Counted from the stretch's first letter, positions 9,138 through 18,000 are shown. The stretch: 31,459 nucleotides of DNA from Methylococcaceae bacterium UBA7658 (GCA_002483425.1 DLHW01000001.1:1-31459), one strand, 5' to 3'. A program made the numbers and translations. The notes: a model not told the origin generated them from the sequence alone.

Positions 9138-9151
9138 TTGATATGAATCAA
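9138..9151. promoter_or_regulatory. Perfect FNR/Anr-type operator upstream of multicopper oxidase
   Basis: TTGATATGAATCAA matches TTGAT-N4-ATCAA at every defined position. On the minus strand a -10-like AATAAT lies at 9116-9111. The implied start near 9104 puts the box centre about 41 bases upstream, the usual class II activator position. The intergenic region (8972-9348) also serves the divergent Met-rich gene, for which the spacing fits less well. Confidence 0.6.
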
Positions 9152-9170
9152 AAAAAACTGTAATAAAATC

Positions 9171-9189
9171 CCGCTTTGTTTTAAAGCGG
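9171..9189. other. Hairpin in the divergent intergenic region
   Basis: CCGCTTT and AAAGCGG form a seven-base stem around a five-base loop. There is no T-run, so it is not an intrinsic terminator. It lies about 160 bp before the Met-rich gene and could be an operator or mRNA structure. Confidence 0.35.
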
Positions 9190-9348
9190 TTATAGTACGA
9201 CTCGAATAGCGATGTTTACCGGTAAGTTGAAGACTTGGTAAGAAGAATAACCGAACACCAGCCAATGAACTTTTAGTACCGGTAAAACTCCTACCCAACG
9301 CAATGATCGATTCATTGCCTCTTTTTTATTTTCCATAAGGTGATACCA

Positions 9349-9828
9349 ATGAAACACGTCTACCGAACGATGACAGCAATCTGTTTATTCTCATTTATGA
9401 CCACCCTATGTAACGCCGAGGACATTCAACATGTAGCACCGCCGGTAACGCAATCCCAACCCAAATCAAAAGACACGGGTATGCAGCATGACATGGGTGG
9501 TATGGGCATGGGAATGCATCAAGGTATGGGGATGAACCACAACATGGGCGGCGGCATGGGGATGGGCATGCACCACGGCATGGGCGGGATGATGGGAGCC
9601 ATGATGATGGGGATGAGCGACGAAGACAAAGACAAGCACATGCGTTCCATGCAAGATCACATGTTAAAAATGCATGATCTATCCAGCCGCATCCTGGCGG
9701 AAAAAGACTCGGCCAAGAAAGAACAACTGAAAAACGAGCAATTGCAATTAATGAAAGCCCATCATGCCGAAATGATGGCGCGCCATCAAGCGCAACCCGC
9801 TACGGCAGCCCCAGCGGCAAACAAATAA
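9349..9828 (+). CDS. Secreted Met/Gly/His-rich protein, probable copper binder
   Basis: The start at 9349 has TAAGG eight bases upstream; a GTG at 9340 is an alternative. The 159-residue product has a signal peptide (cleavage likely after CNA, residue 22-24). A low-complexity stretch follows (about residues 45-90), built of repeats such as GGMGMGMHQGMGMNH. The C-terminal part (about 95-150) is a charged helix rich in Met, His, Lys and Glu (DHMLKMHDLSSRILAEKDSA), resembling helical Met/His copper chaperone-like proteins. Clustered Met and His sulfur/imidazole ligands suit Cu(I) or Ag(I). It is transcribed divergently from the multicopper oxidase, whose own Met-rich loop has the same composition, so a joint role in copper handling is inferred. 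No named family is recognised. Confidence 0.75.
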   Translation: MKHVYRTMTAICLFSFMTTLCNAEDIQHVAPPVTQSQPKSKDTGMQHDMGGMGMGMHQGMGMNHNMGGGMGMGMHHGMGGMMGAMMMGMSDEDKDKHMRSMQDHMLKMHDLSSRILAEKDSAKKEQLKNEQLQLMKAHHAEMMARHQAQPATAAPAANK

Positions 9829-9851
9829 ATTCGACAAATAACTTGAGTTTA

Positions 9852-9880
9852 CGCGCAAAGCCGTTTACGGGCTTTGCGCG
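9852..9880. terminator. Strong hairpin between convergent genes
   Basis: An eleven-base perfect stem (9852-9862 with 9870-9880) with a seven-base loop lies between the Met-rich gene and the convergent GDT1-family gene. It is not followed by a T-run on either strand, so it may end transcripts only with help or act as a 3' stabiliser. Confidence 0.45.
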
Positions 9881-9923
9881 ATGTTGAATTTAAATATTAA
9901 CCGGACCGATGTTAGCTCGAAAA

Positions 9924-10631
9924 TCACATCCCGAAAAAACTGCGGTACGACCTCACTACAGCTACCACAGCCAGCATTAAAAATATAATCCCTCCTATTT
10001 TGTGCAAGAGTTCCAGGGGGATTTTTTGCAGCAATTTGCGGCCCGCCAAAACACCTAAAGCCGAGGTCGTCCCCAACGCAATCGTAGCCCCCAGCCATAC
10101 CCCCGCAGGACTGCTTGTGCTGCTAAGCGCAACGACCGCAAGCTGGGTCTTATCGCCGAATTCGGCGACAGTAATCAATAAGAAAGTGGTAAAAAATATC
10201 CCGTGCCCGCTTTTTTCCTTGAATTCCTCGTGCGGATCTTCAACCCGCGTCCGCAACGCCTGGACTCCGAAAACGAGAAACAGCAAAGCCACCATTGCCG
10301 CAATAACATATTCCGGCAGCCATCCAGCGATAGCTTTACCGAACGCCACCGCCAAGGCATTCAACAAAGCAAAAGCCGCAATTGCGCCCAATATCACCGG
10401 TACAGGACGGTGTTTGGAAGCCAGCGTCATGCAAACCAATTGGCTTTTATCGCCCATTTCAGCCGCCAGGATCAAAGCGAAACTAGTCGCGGCAGCCGCC
10501 AAAACCGCTTGGATTTCGGCGAAAGAAATACCCGTAAAATACCGGTTTAGTCCGGCAAAAAAGGCTTGGAACGATTCTTCCGCCGGTAACGAAGCCAAGA
10601 ATGTCTCGATCGAAGCCCTCAGCTTATCCAT
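9924..10631 (-). CDS. TMEM165/GDT1 (UPF0016) family cation transporter
   Basis: A 235-residue inner-membrane protein with about six or seven hydrophobic segments and the two signature motifs E-x-G-D-K-S/T: EMGDKSQLV (E58-D61) and EFGDKTQLA (E157-D160). Their acidic residues line the metal path. Bacterial members export Mn2+ or exchange Mn2+/Ca2+ for protons. The two halves are homologous and joined by a short charged loop (about residues 128-142). It starts 21 bp after the ZIP-family gene on the same strand, so the two are almost certainly one operon with ZIP first. The pairing of an importer-type and an exporter-type metal carrier suggests a shared manganese or zinc homeostasis task, which is inferred. 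Confidence 0.87.
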   Translation of the reverse strand: MDKLRASIETFLASLPAEESFQAFFAGLNRYFTGISFAEIQAVLAAAATSFALILAAEMGDKSQLVCMTLASKHRPVPVILGAIAAFALLNALAVAFGKAIAGWLPEYVIAAMVALLFLVFGVQALRTRVEDPHEEFKEKSGHGIFFTTFLLITVAEFGDKTQLAVVALSSTSSPAGVWLGATIALGTTSALGVLAGRKLLQKIPLELLHKIGGIIFLMLAVVAVVRSYRSFFGM

Positions 10632-10652
10632 GCCTTATAAAATCCTCTTAAA

Positions 10653-11603
10653 CTAACTTAATGCATTATCGACAACCATCATGACGATAAAGCCGACCAT
10701 CAATGAATAAGTAGCATAACGCGAGCGGCCTTTCGAATGGGTTTCGGGAATAATTTCCTCGCTTATGACGAATAACATAGCCCCCGCGGCAAAACCCATC
10801 GCAATAGGTAAGACCGACTGAAACAACGTGACCATCGTAATCCCGAGCAGACCGCCGACCGGCTCGACCAATCCCGTCGCCGTCGCAACGATGACCGCGC
10901 GCCATCGGTTATAGCCTAAACTCACCAATGGCAGTGCGACCGCCAGCCCTTCCGGGATGTTTTGCAAGGCGATGGCAATCGCCAGCACCAAACCGTTCTT
11001 CATGTCGCCGGAACCGAAACTCACCCCCACCGACATCCCTTCAGGAAAATTATGGATGGTAATGGCGATCACAAACAGCCAGATTTTCCGGTATGAATTG
11101 ATATGCGGGTCGACAACGGCGTCGAAATGCGGGTGTGGCAATTGATGGTCTGCGTAATGCAGGAAAAAAGCGCCCAACAACATCCCCCCCGAAACGATAT
11201 AAATTCCGTAACCCGGCCACAGCGCATTCCCGGAATCGATGCCCGGCACCAGCAATGAAAATGCGGTGGCCGCCAGCATAACGCCTGCCGCCGCGCCCAA
11301 CAGACTGCTGAACAAATTATTTGATATATTCTTAAAAAACAGCACCGGCAATGCGCCTATGCCGGTCGCCAACCCTGCCAGGATGCTAGCTAAAAACCCG
11401 ATAACGACAACTCTGCCGAAAATCAGGTATAAACCGCCGAAGATTAGCAATTGCGAAAATAAAAATAAACCCGCAATACTCAACCAGCGTTGCAACGGCG
11501 GCAGCGCCATCAACGCAATATAATGCTTATTGGCTTGCAGCTTTTGAACCTGCGCTTCGAAATAATTTTGAAGTTTTGCAAAATTTTTAGTGACGAATGA
11601 CAT
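10653..11603 (-). CDS. ZIP-family divalent metal transporter
   Basis: The open frame extends up to 11813, but hydrophobic ZIP sequence starts well inside it. An ATG at 11603 gives a 316-residue protein, a normal length, and leaves a plausible promoter outside the gene. The two metal-binding helices are clear: HNFPEG (184-189) in TM4 and QNIPEG (214-219) in TM5. A His-rich cytosolic loop (HYADHQLPHPHFDAVVDPH) sits between TM3 and TM4, and an ISEEIIPETH block lies near the end. ZIP proteins move Zn2+, Fe2+ or Mn2+ into the cytoplasm; this is the GufA/ZIPB-like branch. The first ~45 residues add an N-terminal charged helix not needed for transport. A perfect FNR-type box lies about 95 bp upstream of the start. 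Confidence 0.87.
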   Translation of the reverse strand: MSFVTKNFAKLQNYFEAQVQKLQANKHYIALMALPPLQRWLSIAGLFLFSQLLIFGGLYLIFGRVVVIGFLASILAGLATGIGALPVLFFKNISNNLFSSLLGAAAGVMLAATAFSLLVPGIDSGNALWPGYGIYIVSGGMLLGAFFLHYADHQLPHPHFDAVVDPHINSYRKIWLFVIAITIHNFPEGMSVGVSFGSGDMKNGLVLAIAIALQNIPEGLAVALPLVSLGYNRWRAVIVATATGLVEPVGGLLGITMVTLFQSVLPIAMGFAAGAMLFVISEEIIPETHSKGRSRYATYSLMVGFIVMMVVDNALS

Positions 11604-11977
11604 GCGATTTGCCCGTACGAACCCAAGGTTAAAATTAGCGTCAAAATAGGTTGTTATCGAACATTTTGCAAGCAACCTTTTAATTGCCGGCTTGATCTTG
11701 ATCAACTTTGTATAAAGTAGCCGCAATAGTTCACGGCAACGCAGACCAAGACCTTCAACTAACACCGCACTTGTGGCCTTTAGGTTGCAATGGCATTTCG
11801 TTACCCCCGCCAAATAATATCGGCAGTCCGAAATCGTAAGACTTCCGCGCTTGTAATCTTTTATGCCTCCATCCTATAACCACCGCCTTAACCCTACCAT
11901 CTAAAGGCGAGGGATTTAGATCCCCTCTTAGGAATTTTAACTAAACCTAAAAGCAATTAAACAGAATTATCGACACC
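11604..11977. other. Intergenic region between mfd and the ZIP operon
   Basis: A 374-bp stretch with no convincing gene. It holds an FNR-type box (11692-11705) and, downstream of mfd, an imperfect GA-rich hairpin at about 11903-11921 (GAGGGAT with ATCCCTC, one bulge) without a T-run. The minus-strand frame open across 11604-11813 lacks coding character. Confidence 0.4.
11692..11705. promoter_or_regulatory. Perfect FNR/Anr-type operator upstream of the ZIP-GDT1 operon
   Basis: TTGATCTTGATCAA matches TTGAT-N4-ATCAA exactly. On the minus strand a weak -10-like CAAAAT at 11668-11663 would put the transcript start near 11656, with the box centre about 42 bases upstream, close to class II spacing. 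Confidence 0.55.
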
Positions 11978-14900
11978 TCATTCTTGAGGGGCTAACTTGA
12001 ACAATAGGCTTTTAATAAAATCGATCTTGCTCTCCGTATTTTCGAATGTCTTGATAAATCTTAACTTATCCGCCCCGTCGAATTTATACACCGATGCTTC
12101 TTTTTGAATTAAGTTGATTAAGGCTTCGGTATTGATGACCGGCACACCCTTAAAGACGATACGCCCTCCACCCGCATTGGCGTCGATTTTTTTGACGCCC
12201 AATTTTGCCGCCTGTTGTTTCAATTCAGTAACGCCGAATAAAGTTTTAACCGCGTCCGGCAACAAACCGAATCGGTCGATCATTTCGACTTGCAGTTCAT
12301 GTAAATCTTCCGTCGTCTCGGTGTTGGCGATCCGCTTGTAGAGCACAAGGCGCGCGTGGATGTCGGGCAGATAGTCTTCGGGAATCAACGCCGCCGCTTG
12401 CAGATCGACTTCCGGTCCGGTATCCATAGGCGCTTCCAGTTCCGGTATTTTTCCAGATTTCAGCGCTTCCACCGCACGCTCCAGCAATTCGGTATACAAG
12501 GTGAATCCGATTTCTTGGATTTGCCCGCTTTGTTCGTCGCCTAAGAGTTCGCCCGCCCCCCGGATTTCCATGTCGTGCGAGGACAACATGAAACCAGCGC
12601 CCAAATCGCCAGATTTTTCAATAGCTTCCAAACGTTTGACGGCATCCTTGCTCATCAGTGCTTTCGGCGGCACAACAAAATAGGCGTAAGCCCTATGGTG
12701 CGACCGTCCCACCCTGCCCCGTAACTGATGCAATTGCGCCAGCCCCAACTTGTCGGCGCGGTCGATGATAATAGTATTAGCGCTAGGGATGTCGATGCCG
12801 CTTTCGATAATCGTGGAGCAGAGCAGCAAGTTAAAACGCTGGTGGTAGAAACCCATCATGATGTGTTCCAGTTCGCGTTCCGCCATCTGCCCGTGCGCAA
12901 TGGCGATACGCGCTTCCGGCACGAGTTTTTCCAAGTCCTCCGCCATTTTGCCCATGGATTTTACATCGTTGTGCAGGAAAAACACCTGGCCGCCGCGCTT
13001 AAGCTCGCGCTGGCAAGCTTCTTTAATTTGGGCGTCTACCCATTCGCCGATAAAAGTCTTGATGGCGTGGCGGTTTGGCGGCGGACTGGCAATGATACTG
13101 ATATCGCGCAAGCCGGACAAAGCCATGTTAAGCGTCCGGGGTATCGGCGTGGCGGTCAAGGTTAGCATGTCCAGAGTATGGCGCAACTTTTTGAAATGCT
13201 CCTTTTGGGTCACCCCGAAACGGTGTTCTTCGTCGATAATCACCAAGCCCAACGCCTTATATTTTAATTCCTTGGATAACAACTTATGGGTGCCGATGAC
13301 AATATCGACCTGACCCTGTTCCAGGGATTTGGTGATCTCTTTTTGCTGTTTGGGGGTAACAAAGCGCGATATCACTTCGACTCGGACCGGCCAATCAGCG
13401 AAACGGTCGCGGAAGTTCTGGAAATGCTGGTTGGCCAATAAGGTCGTCGGCACCAGCACCGCTACCTGTTTGCCGCTTTGCACCGCAATAAACGCCGCGC
13501 GCATGGCGACTTCGGTCTTACCGAAACCGACATCGCCGCAAACAACGCGATCCATCGGCTGCGGATTCGCCATGTCTTCCAGAATAGCTTCGATGGCGGT
13601 CTGCTGATCGGGCGTTTCCTCAAACGGGAAGGCGTCGGCGAAAGCTTGGTATTCACCGTCTTGCATCGAAAAAGCATGGCCTTTTTGCGCCAGACGCTTA
13701 GCCTGGATTTCCAGTAATTCCGCAGCCACATCCCGGATTCGGGCAATCGCCTTTTTCTTGGCTTTAGTCCATTGATCGCCTCCCAACTTATGCAGGGGCG
13801 CATTTTCCGGACTGACGCCGGTATAACGTCCGATCACATGCAAGGACGATACCGGCACATACAGCTTATCGCCGTGGGCGTATTCCAAGGCCAGAAATTC
13901 GGACGGAATCCCGCCGACCGTAATAGTATGTAACCCCAAATACCGTCCAACGCCGTGTTCCTGATGCACCACCGGTGAACCGGCGGTCAATTCATTCAGG
14001 TTGTTGACGATGTTTTCCAGTTCGCGGGCCGCCGAGCGCCGCCGCCTGCGCCTTTGCTGAATTTTTTCGCCCGACAGCAAGTTTTCGGTGACGATGGCGA
14101 GCGGCGGATTATCCAGCCATAGTCCGTGATCCATCGGTGCCACGGTAATAGCGGGCGAAATCTCGCCTGCTAAAAACGCCTGCCAGCCATCCACAGGCTT
14201 TATCGCAACTTTGTGCTGGCGTAACCGCTGGATCAATGCTTCCCGGCGGCCTGCGGATTCGGCAATGAACAGGATTTTTCCGGTGAATCCTTTAACAAAT
14301 TGCTGCAACCGTAACGCTGGCTCAGCCAATTTTGCGTCGATGGTAAGATCCGGCAACGTATTGAAATGAAAAGAAACGCTATTTGCCGTCGCTTGGTCAT
14401 CTAGCGCGATCCGAGCAAAATTCGACAGCCTATCCGTCAATTCCTCCGCCGTCAAAAACAATCTTTCCGGCGACAGCAACGGACGGTCGACATCGTATTT
14501 GCGCTGCTGGTACCGGTCTTCGGCTTCCGTATAAAAAGCTCGGGCGACTTGCGAAACAGAAGGTGACGTCATCAGCACTGCCGAATCGGATAAATAATCA
14601 AATAAAGCCGCGGTCTGCTCCACAAATAACGGCAGATAATATTCGATCCCGCCGGGCGTCATGCCTTTACTGACATCGGCATAGAGCACGTTTTTGGGCG
14701 ACGTTTCGGGAAAACACTCCCTGAACGCTTGGCGGAAATGTTTTATCGACTCGTCCGTAAACGGGAACTCGCGGGCCGGAAATAGCTGGATTTCATTGCA
14801 TTTGTCCAAAGACCGCTGACTTTCCGGGTCGAAAGTACGGATGGATTCGATCTCTTCGTCGAAAAGTTCAATGCGATATGGCGTCTTACTGCCCATCGGG

Positions 14901-15412
14901 AATAAATCAACAATCGATCCCCTGACAGCAAACTCGCCATGCTGGTACACTTGCGGCACACACTGGTAACCCACGCTTTCCAACTTTATCCGATTGAGTT
15001 CCAGGTTGAAATCTTCACCCGCTTTTACTACAAAACTGTTTGCGAGCACATGTTCCCTCGGCGCCAGCCGATGCATCAAGGTCGTCACCGAAACGACCAG
15101 CGCGCCGCGCTTTACCTGCGGCAATAACGCCAAGGTCTTCAGCCGTTCGGAAACAATTTCGGGCAGCGGCGAGAACACGTCGTACGGTAAGGTTTCCCAA
15201 TCGGGGAAATGCAGGATGGGATGTTTGCCGCCCAAAAAGAACGCTAACTCGTGTTCCAAGCGCAACGCCGTTTGGTTATCAGGCGTAACCGCCACAAACA
15301 GGCGGTTTTCGTTTTGGATAGCCGATGCCAAGGCCAAGGCGTCGCCGCAACCGCTTAGTCCGGTCCAGTTGATCGTTTGAGTTTTTAATTGAGGAGTTTG
15401 AGGTGTGAGCAT
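11978..15412 (-). CDS. mfd: Transcription-repair coupling factor Mfd
   Basis: The 1144-residue protein is close to E. coli Mfd (1148). It removes RNA polymerase stalled at DNA lesions and recruits UvrA. The N-terminal third is the UvrB-like module. The RNA-polymerase interaction domain follows with VVHQEHGVGRYLGL at about residues 475-490. The SF2 translocase then shows Walker A GDVGFGKTEVA near residue 625, DEEHRFG near 726, and QLHQLRGRVGRSHHRAYAYF for motif VI and the start of the TRG element. The C-terminal domain that masks the UvrA site is present (RLVLYKRIANTETTEDLHEL region). No frameshift is seen. The best start is ATG at 15412, although no strong Shine-Dalgarno lies before it. It is transcribed alone. 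Confidence 0.96.
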   Translation of the reverse strand: MLTPQTPQLKTQTINWTGLSGCGDALALASAIQNENRLFVAVTPDNQTALRLEHELAFFLGGKHPILHFPDWETLPYDVFSPLPEIVSERLKTLALLPQVKRGALVVSVTTLMHRLAPREHVLANSFVVKAGEDFNLELNRIKLESVGYQCVPQVYQHGEFAVRGSIVDLFPMGSKTPYRIELFDEEIESIRTFDPESQRSLDKCNEIQLFPAREFPFTDESIKHFRQAFRECFPETSPKNVLYADVSKGMTPGGIEYYLPLFVEQTAALFDYLSDSAVLMTSPSVSQVARAFYTEAEDRYQQRKYDVDRPLLSPERLFLTAEELTDRLSNFARIALDDQATANSVSFHFNTLPDLTIDAKLAEPALRLQQFVKGFTGKILFIAESAGRREALIQRLRQHKVAIKPVDGWQAFLAGEISPAITVAPMDHGLWLDNPPLAIVTENLLSGEKIQQRRRRRRSAARELENIVNNLNELTAGSPVVHQEHGVGRYLGLHTITVGGIPSEFLALEYAHGDKLYVPVSSLHVIGRYTGVSPENAPLHKLGGDQWTKAKKKAIARIRDVAAELLEIQAKRLAQKGHAFSMQDGEYQAFADAFPFEETPDQQTAIEAILEDMANPQPMDRVVCGDVGFGKTEVAMRAAFIAVQSGKQVAVLVPTTLLANQHFQNFRDRFADWPVRVEVISRFVTPKQQKEITKSLEQGQVDIVIGTHKLLSKELKYKALGLVIIDEEHRFGVTQKEHFKKLRHTLDMLTLTATPIPRTLNMALSGLRDISIIASPPPNRHAIKTFIGEWVDAQIKEACQRELKRGGQVFFLHNDVKSMGKMAEDLEKLVPEARIAIAHGQMAERELEHIMMGFYHQRFNLLLCSTIIESGIDIPSANTIIIDRADKLGLAQLHQLRGRVGRSHHRAYAYFVVPPKALMSKDAVKRLEAIEKSGDLGAGFMLSSHDMEIRGAGELLGDEQSGQIQEIGFTLYTELLERAVEALKSGKIPELEAPMDTGPEVDLQAAALIPEDYLPDIHARLVLYKRIANTETTEDLHELQVEMIDRFGLLPDAVKTLFGVTELKQQAAKLGVKKIDANAGGGRIVFKGVPVINTEALINLIQKEASVYKFDGADKLRFIKTFENTESKIDFIKSLLFKLAPQE

Positions 15413-15796
15413 TGGGTGGTCGGGCGTGCCCTTGCGGACAATGATAAGATTTTCTAACTGTCAAACCGGAACGGTATAATAACGCTTTATTTTATTTAAT
15501 CCGCTTAGATTTGTCTTTTGCGGCGCCGGAATTGACCCGCAGTTACTGAACATGTTCCCTTCAATCCTCTCATAAGCAACAACAAATCCTACTTTAAATA
15601 ATACTCAGGAATACAAAGGCTAATAAACTATTTTATTGATTATTCCATAGTATTTAAGAGACATCCTCATGCTAAGAGCATCCCCGCAATACCTGAGCGA
15701 AAGTTATTTAATCAAAAAATCCGTTTTTTCCAACCAATAATACGGAAACCGCTAGCCGTACGTTCGGCTATGAGACTTTATCTACTCATTTTTTGT
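15413..15796. other. Intergenic region between groEL and mfd
   Basis: No gene is supported here. Two small perfect hairpins are visible: ATGCT-aag-AGCAT near 15669-15681 and TAGCCG-N6-CGGCTA near 15753-15770. A TATAAT at about 15475-15480 on the plus strand has only a weak -35. I see nothing that defines an RNA gene. Confidence 0.3.
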
Positions 15797-15798
15797 AA

Positions 15799-15832
15799 TA
15801 AAAAACCCGGCTGTTTTACAACAACCGGGTTC
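15799..15832 (-). terminator. Rho-independent terminator of groESL
   Basis: Read on the minus strand, AACCCGG pairs with CCGGGTT, extended past one mismatch by four more pairs, then TTTTTTATT. It lies about 40 bases after the groEL stop. Confidence 0.85.
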
Positions 15833-15872
15833 CTTATTTACGCTACAACAACATTGTTGCGAGCGATTAGGG

Positions 15873-17522
15873 TTACATCATGCCGCCCATACCGCCCATA
15901 CCGCCCATACCGCCCATATCGGGACCATGGTTGTGTTTCTCATCGCTCGGCGCTTCGGCAACCATCACTTCCGTGGTCAGCATCAAGCCGGCAACGGAAG
16001 CCGCATTTTGCAACGCAGTGCGGGTTACTTTCGCAGGATCCAAAATACCCATTTGGATCATATCGCCATATTCGCCGGTTTGCGCGTTATAGCCAAAGTT
16101 GCCGCTGCCTTTTTGCACTTCGTTGAATACCACTGATGGCTCATCGCCTGCATTGGCTACGATTTGGCGTAACGGCTCTTCCATCGCGCGCCGAAGAATG
16201 TTAACACCGACGGTTTGATCGTGGTTAGCGCCTTGCATATCTTTGATAGCCGCCAGTGCGCGTACCAAAGCGGTACCGCCGCCAGCAACAACGCCTTCTT
16301 CAACCGCAGCACGGGTTGAATGCAATGCATCTTCAACGCGGGCCTTCTTTTCTTTCATTTCGATTTCAGTGGCCGCACCCACTTTAATCACCGCAACACC
16401 GCCAGCCAATTTAGCCAAACGTTCTTGCAGTTTTTCTTTGTCGTAGTCGGAAGTGGCTTCATCGATTTGCGCACGGATTTGGGTCACGCGGCCTTTGATT
16501 TGCTCGTCTTTGCCAGCACCGTCGATAATCGTGGTATTTTCTTTAGTGATCTGGATTTTTTTCGCAGTACCCAATTGTGAAAGTTCCGCTTTTTCCAAGC
16601 TCAGGCCGACTTCTTCCGCGATGACGGTGCCGCCGGTCAATACGGCGATGTCTTCCAGCATGGCTTTACGGCGGTCGCCGAAACCAGGGGCTTTCACCGC
16701 TGCGACTTTAACGATACCGCGGATGGTGTTGACTACTAAAGTCGCCAGCGCTTCGCCCTCAACGTCTTCCGCCACGATCAACAACGGACGGCCGGATTTT
16801 GCCACGCCTTCCAAGATCGGCAACATTTCGCGAATGTTGGAGATTTTCTTTTCGTAGATCAAGATCAACGGATCGTCGAGTTCGACGCTCATGTTGTCTT
16901 GTTTATTGATGAAGTAAGGTGACAAATAGCCACGGTCGAATTGCATACCTTCAACTACGTCTAAGGAGTTGTCCAAACCTGACCCTTCTTCCACGGTAAT
17001 CACGCCTTCTTTACCGACTTTTTCCATCGCTTCGGCAATGATTTGCCCGACCGATTCGTCGGAGTTGGCTGAGATGGTGCCGACTTGGGCAATGGCTTTG
17101 TTGTCCGCACAAGGCGCCGCCGATTTCACGATGGCGTCAACGGCTTTTGTTACAGCCGAATCAATACCGCGTTTCAAGTCCATTGGGTTCATGCCGGCGG
17201 CGACCGCTTTCAAACCTTCGTTGACGATGGCTTGCGCCAATACGGTCGCGGTGGTGGTGCCGTCACCGGCTACATCTGAAGTCTTAGAAGCGACTTCTTT
17301 TACCATTTGCGCACCCATGTTTTCGAATTTGTCTTTCAATTCGATTTCTTTCGCTACGGAAACACCGTCCTTAGTAATGGTCGGAGCGCCGAAGCTTTTG
17401 TCTAAAATTGCATTGCGGCCTTTAGGACCCAAGGTTACTTTTACCGCATTCGCCAAAATATTGACGCCGCGCGCCATACGGGTACGAGCGTCATCACCAA
17501 AAAATACGTCTTTTGCTGCCAT
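15873..17522 (-). CDS. groEL: 60-kDa chaperonin GroEL
   Basis: The 549-residue protein is collinear with E. coli GroEL (548). It begins MAAKDVFFGDDARTRMARGV, keeps the nucleotide site GDGTTTATVLAQ (about residues 86-97), and ends in the typical flexible GGM tail. Fourteen subunits form the folding chamber closed by GroES. It lies 51 bp after groES on the same strand, one operon ended by the terminator at 15799. The leader has AGGAAATTAACA just before the ATG. Heat-shock control is through the CIRCE element upstream of groES. Confidence 0.98.
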   Translation of the reverse strand: MAAKDVFFGDDARTRMARGVNILANAVKVTLGPKGRNAILDKSFGAPTITKDGVSVAKEIELKDKFENMGAQMVKEVASKTSDVAGDGTTTATVLAQAIVNEGLKAVAAGMNPMDLKRGIDSAVTKAVDAIVKSAAPCADNKAIAQVGTISANSDESVGQIIAEAMEKVGKEGVITVEEGSGLDNSLDVVEGMQFDRGYLSPYFINKQDNMSVELDDPLILIYEKKISNIREMLPILEGVAKSGRPLLIVAEDVEGEALATLVVNTIRGIVKVAAVKAPGFGDRRKAMLEDIAVLTGGTVIAEEVGLSLEKAELSQLGTAKKIQITKENTTIIDGAGKDEQIKGRVTQIRAQIDEATSDYDKEKLQERLAKLAGGVAVIKVGAATEIEMKEKKARVEDALHSTRAAVEEGVVAGGGTALVRALAAIKDMQGANHDQTVGVNILRRAMEEPLRQIVANAGDEPSVVFNEVQKGSGNFGYNAQTGEYGDMIQMGILDPAKVTRTALQNAASVAGLMLTTEVMVAEAPSDEKHNHGPDMGGMGGMGGMGGMM

Positions 17523-17573
17523 TGTTAATTTCCTGTTTAATTGTGTTAATACGTATGAAGAGATCCGGTTGGA

Positions 17574-17861
17574 TTAATCTAAAATCGCCATGATGTCTTC
17601 TTCGCGCATCACGATAAGTTCTTCGCCGTCGATTTTAACTTCGTTACCGGCGTATTTTCCGAACAGCACTTTATCGCCGACTTTAACTTCAAGCGCGCGC
17701 ACCTGGCCGTTATCAAGCGGTTTGCCGTTACCGGCCGCCAATACTTTGCCTTGGCTGGGTTTTTCCGCCGCCGAGCCTGGCAACACAATCCCGCCGGCGG
17801 TGGTGGTTTCTTCTTCTACTCGTTTTACGATTACTCTGTCGTGTAACGGACGTATGTTCAT
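17574..17861 (-). CDS. groES: 10-kDa co-chaperonin GroES
   Basis: A 95-residue protein of standard length, starting MNIRPLHDRVIVKRVEEE, with the mobile loop TTTAGGIVLPGSAAEKPS (about residues 19-36) that docks on GroEL, and the roof and C-terminal strand ending EEDIMAILD. GroES caps the GroEL cavity as a heptamer. It is first in the groES-groEL operon, with AGGAGA just upstream of the start. The promoter and CIRCE operator lie 40-95 bp upstream. Confidence 0.98.
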   Translation of the reverse strand: MNIRPLHDRVIVKRVEEETTTAGGIVLPGSAAEKPSQGKVLAAGNGKPLDNGQVRALEVKVGDKVLFGKYAGNEVKIDGEELIVMREEDIMAILD

Positions 17862-17901
17862 CTATTTCTCCTAGGTTTAAGAATGAGGGTTAAAATCGTT
17901 A

Positions 17902-17928
17902 TTAGCACTCGCTAGTAATGAGTGCTAA
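17902..17928. promoter_or_regulatory. CIRCE operator (HrcA site) of groESL
   Basis: TTAGCACTC (17902-17910), nine bases, then GAGTGCTAA (17920-17928): a perfect CIRCE inverted repeat. On the minus strand a promoter TTGACA (17955-17950), 16-base spacer, TATTAT (17933-17928) abuts it, so the operator covers the transcription start. HrcA would repress the operon until heat shock. The hrcA gene is not in this window. Confidence 0.92.
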
Positions 17929-18000
17929 TAATAATGACCTTTTGCAGTCTGTCAAGTTCTTTGGCATTATCACCGGATAATCCTATTAATCTGATAATTT

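Noticed and set aside
11604..11813. N-terminal extension of the ZIP transporter
   Set aside because: The upstream codons lack family similarity, and the region holds the FNR box and a plausible promoter; ATG 11603 gives the normal length.
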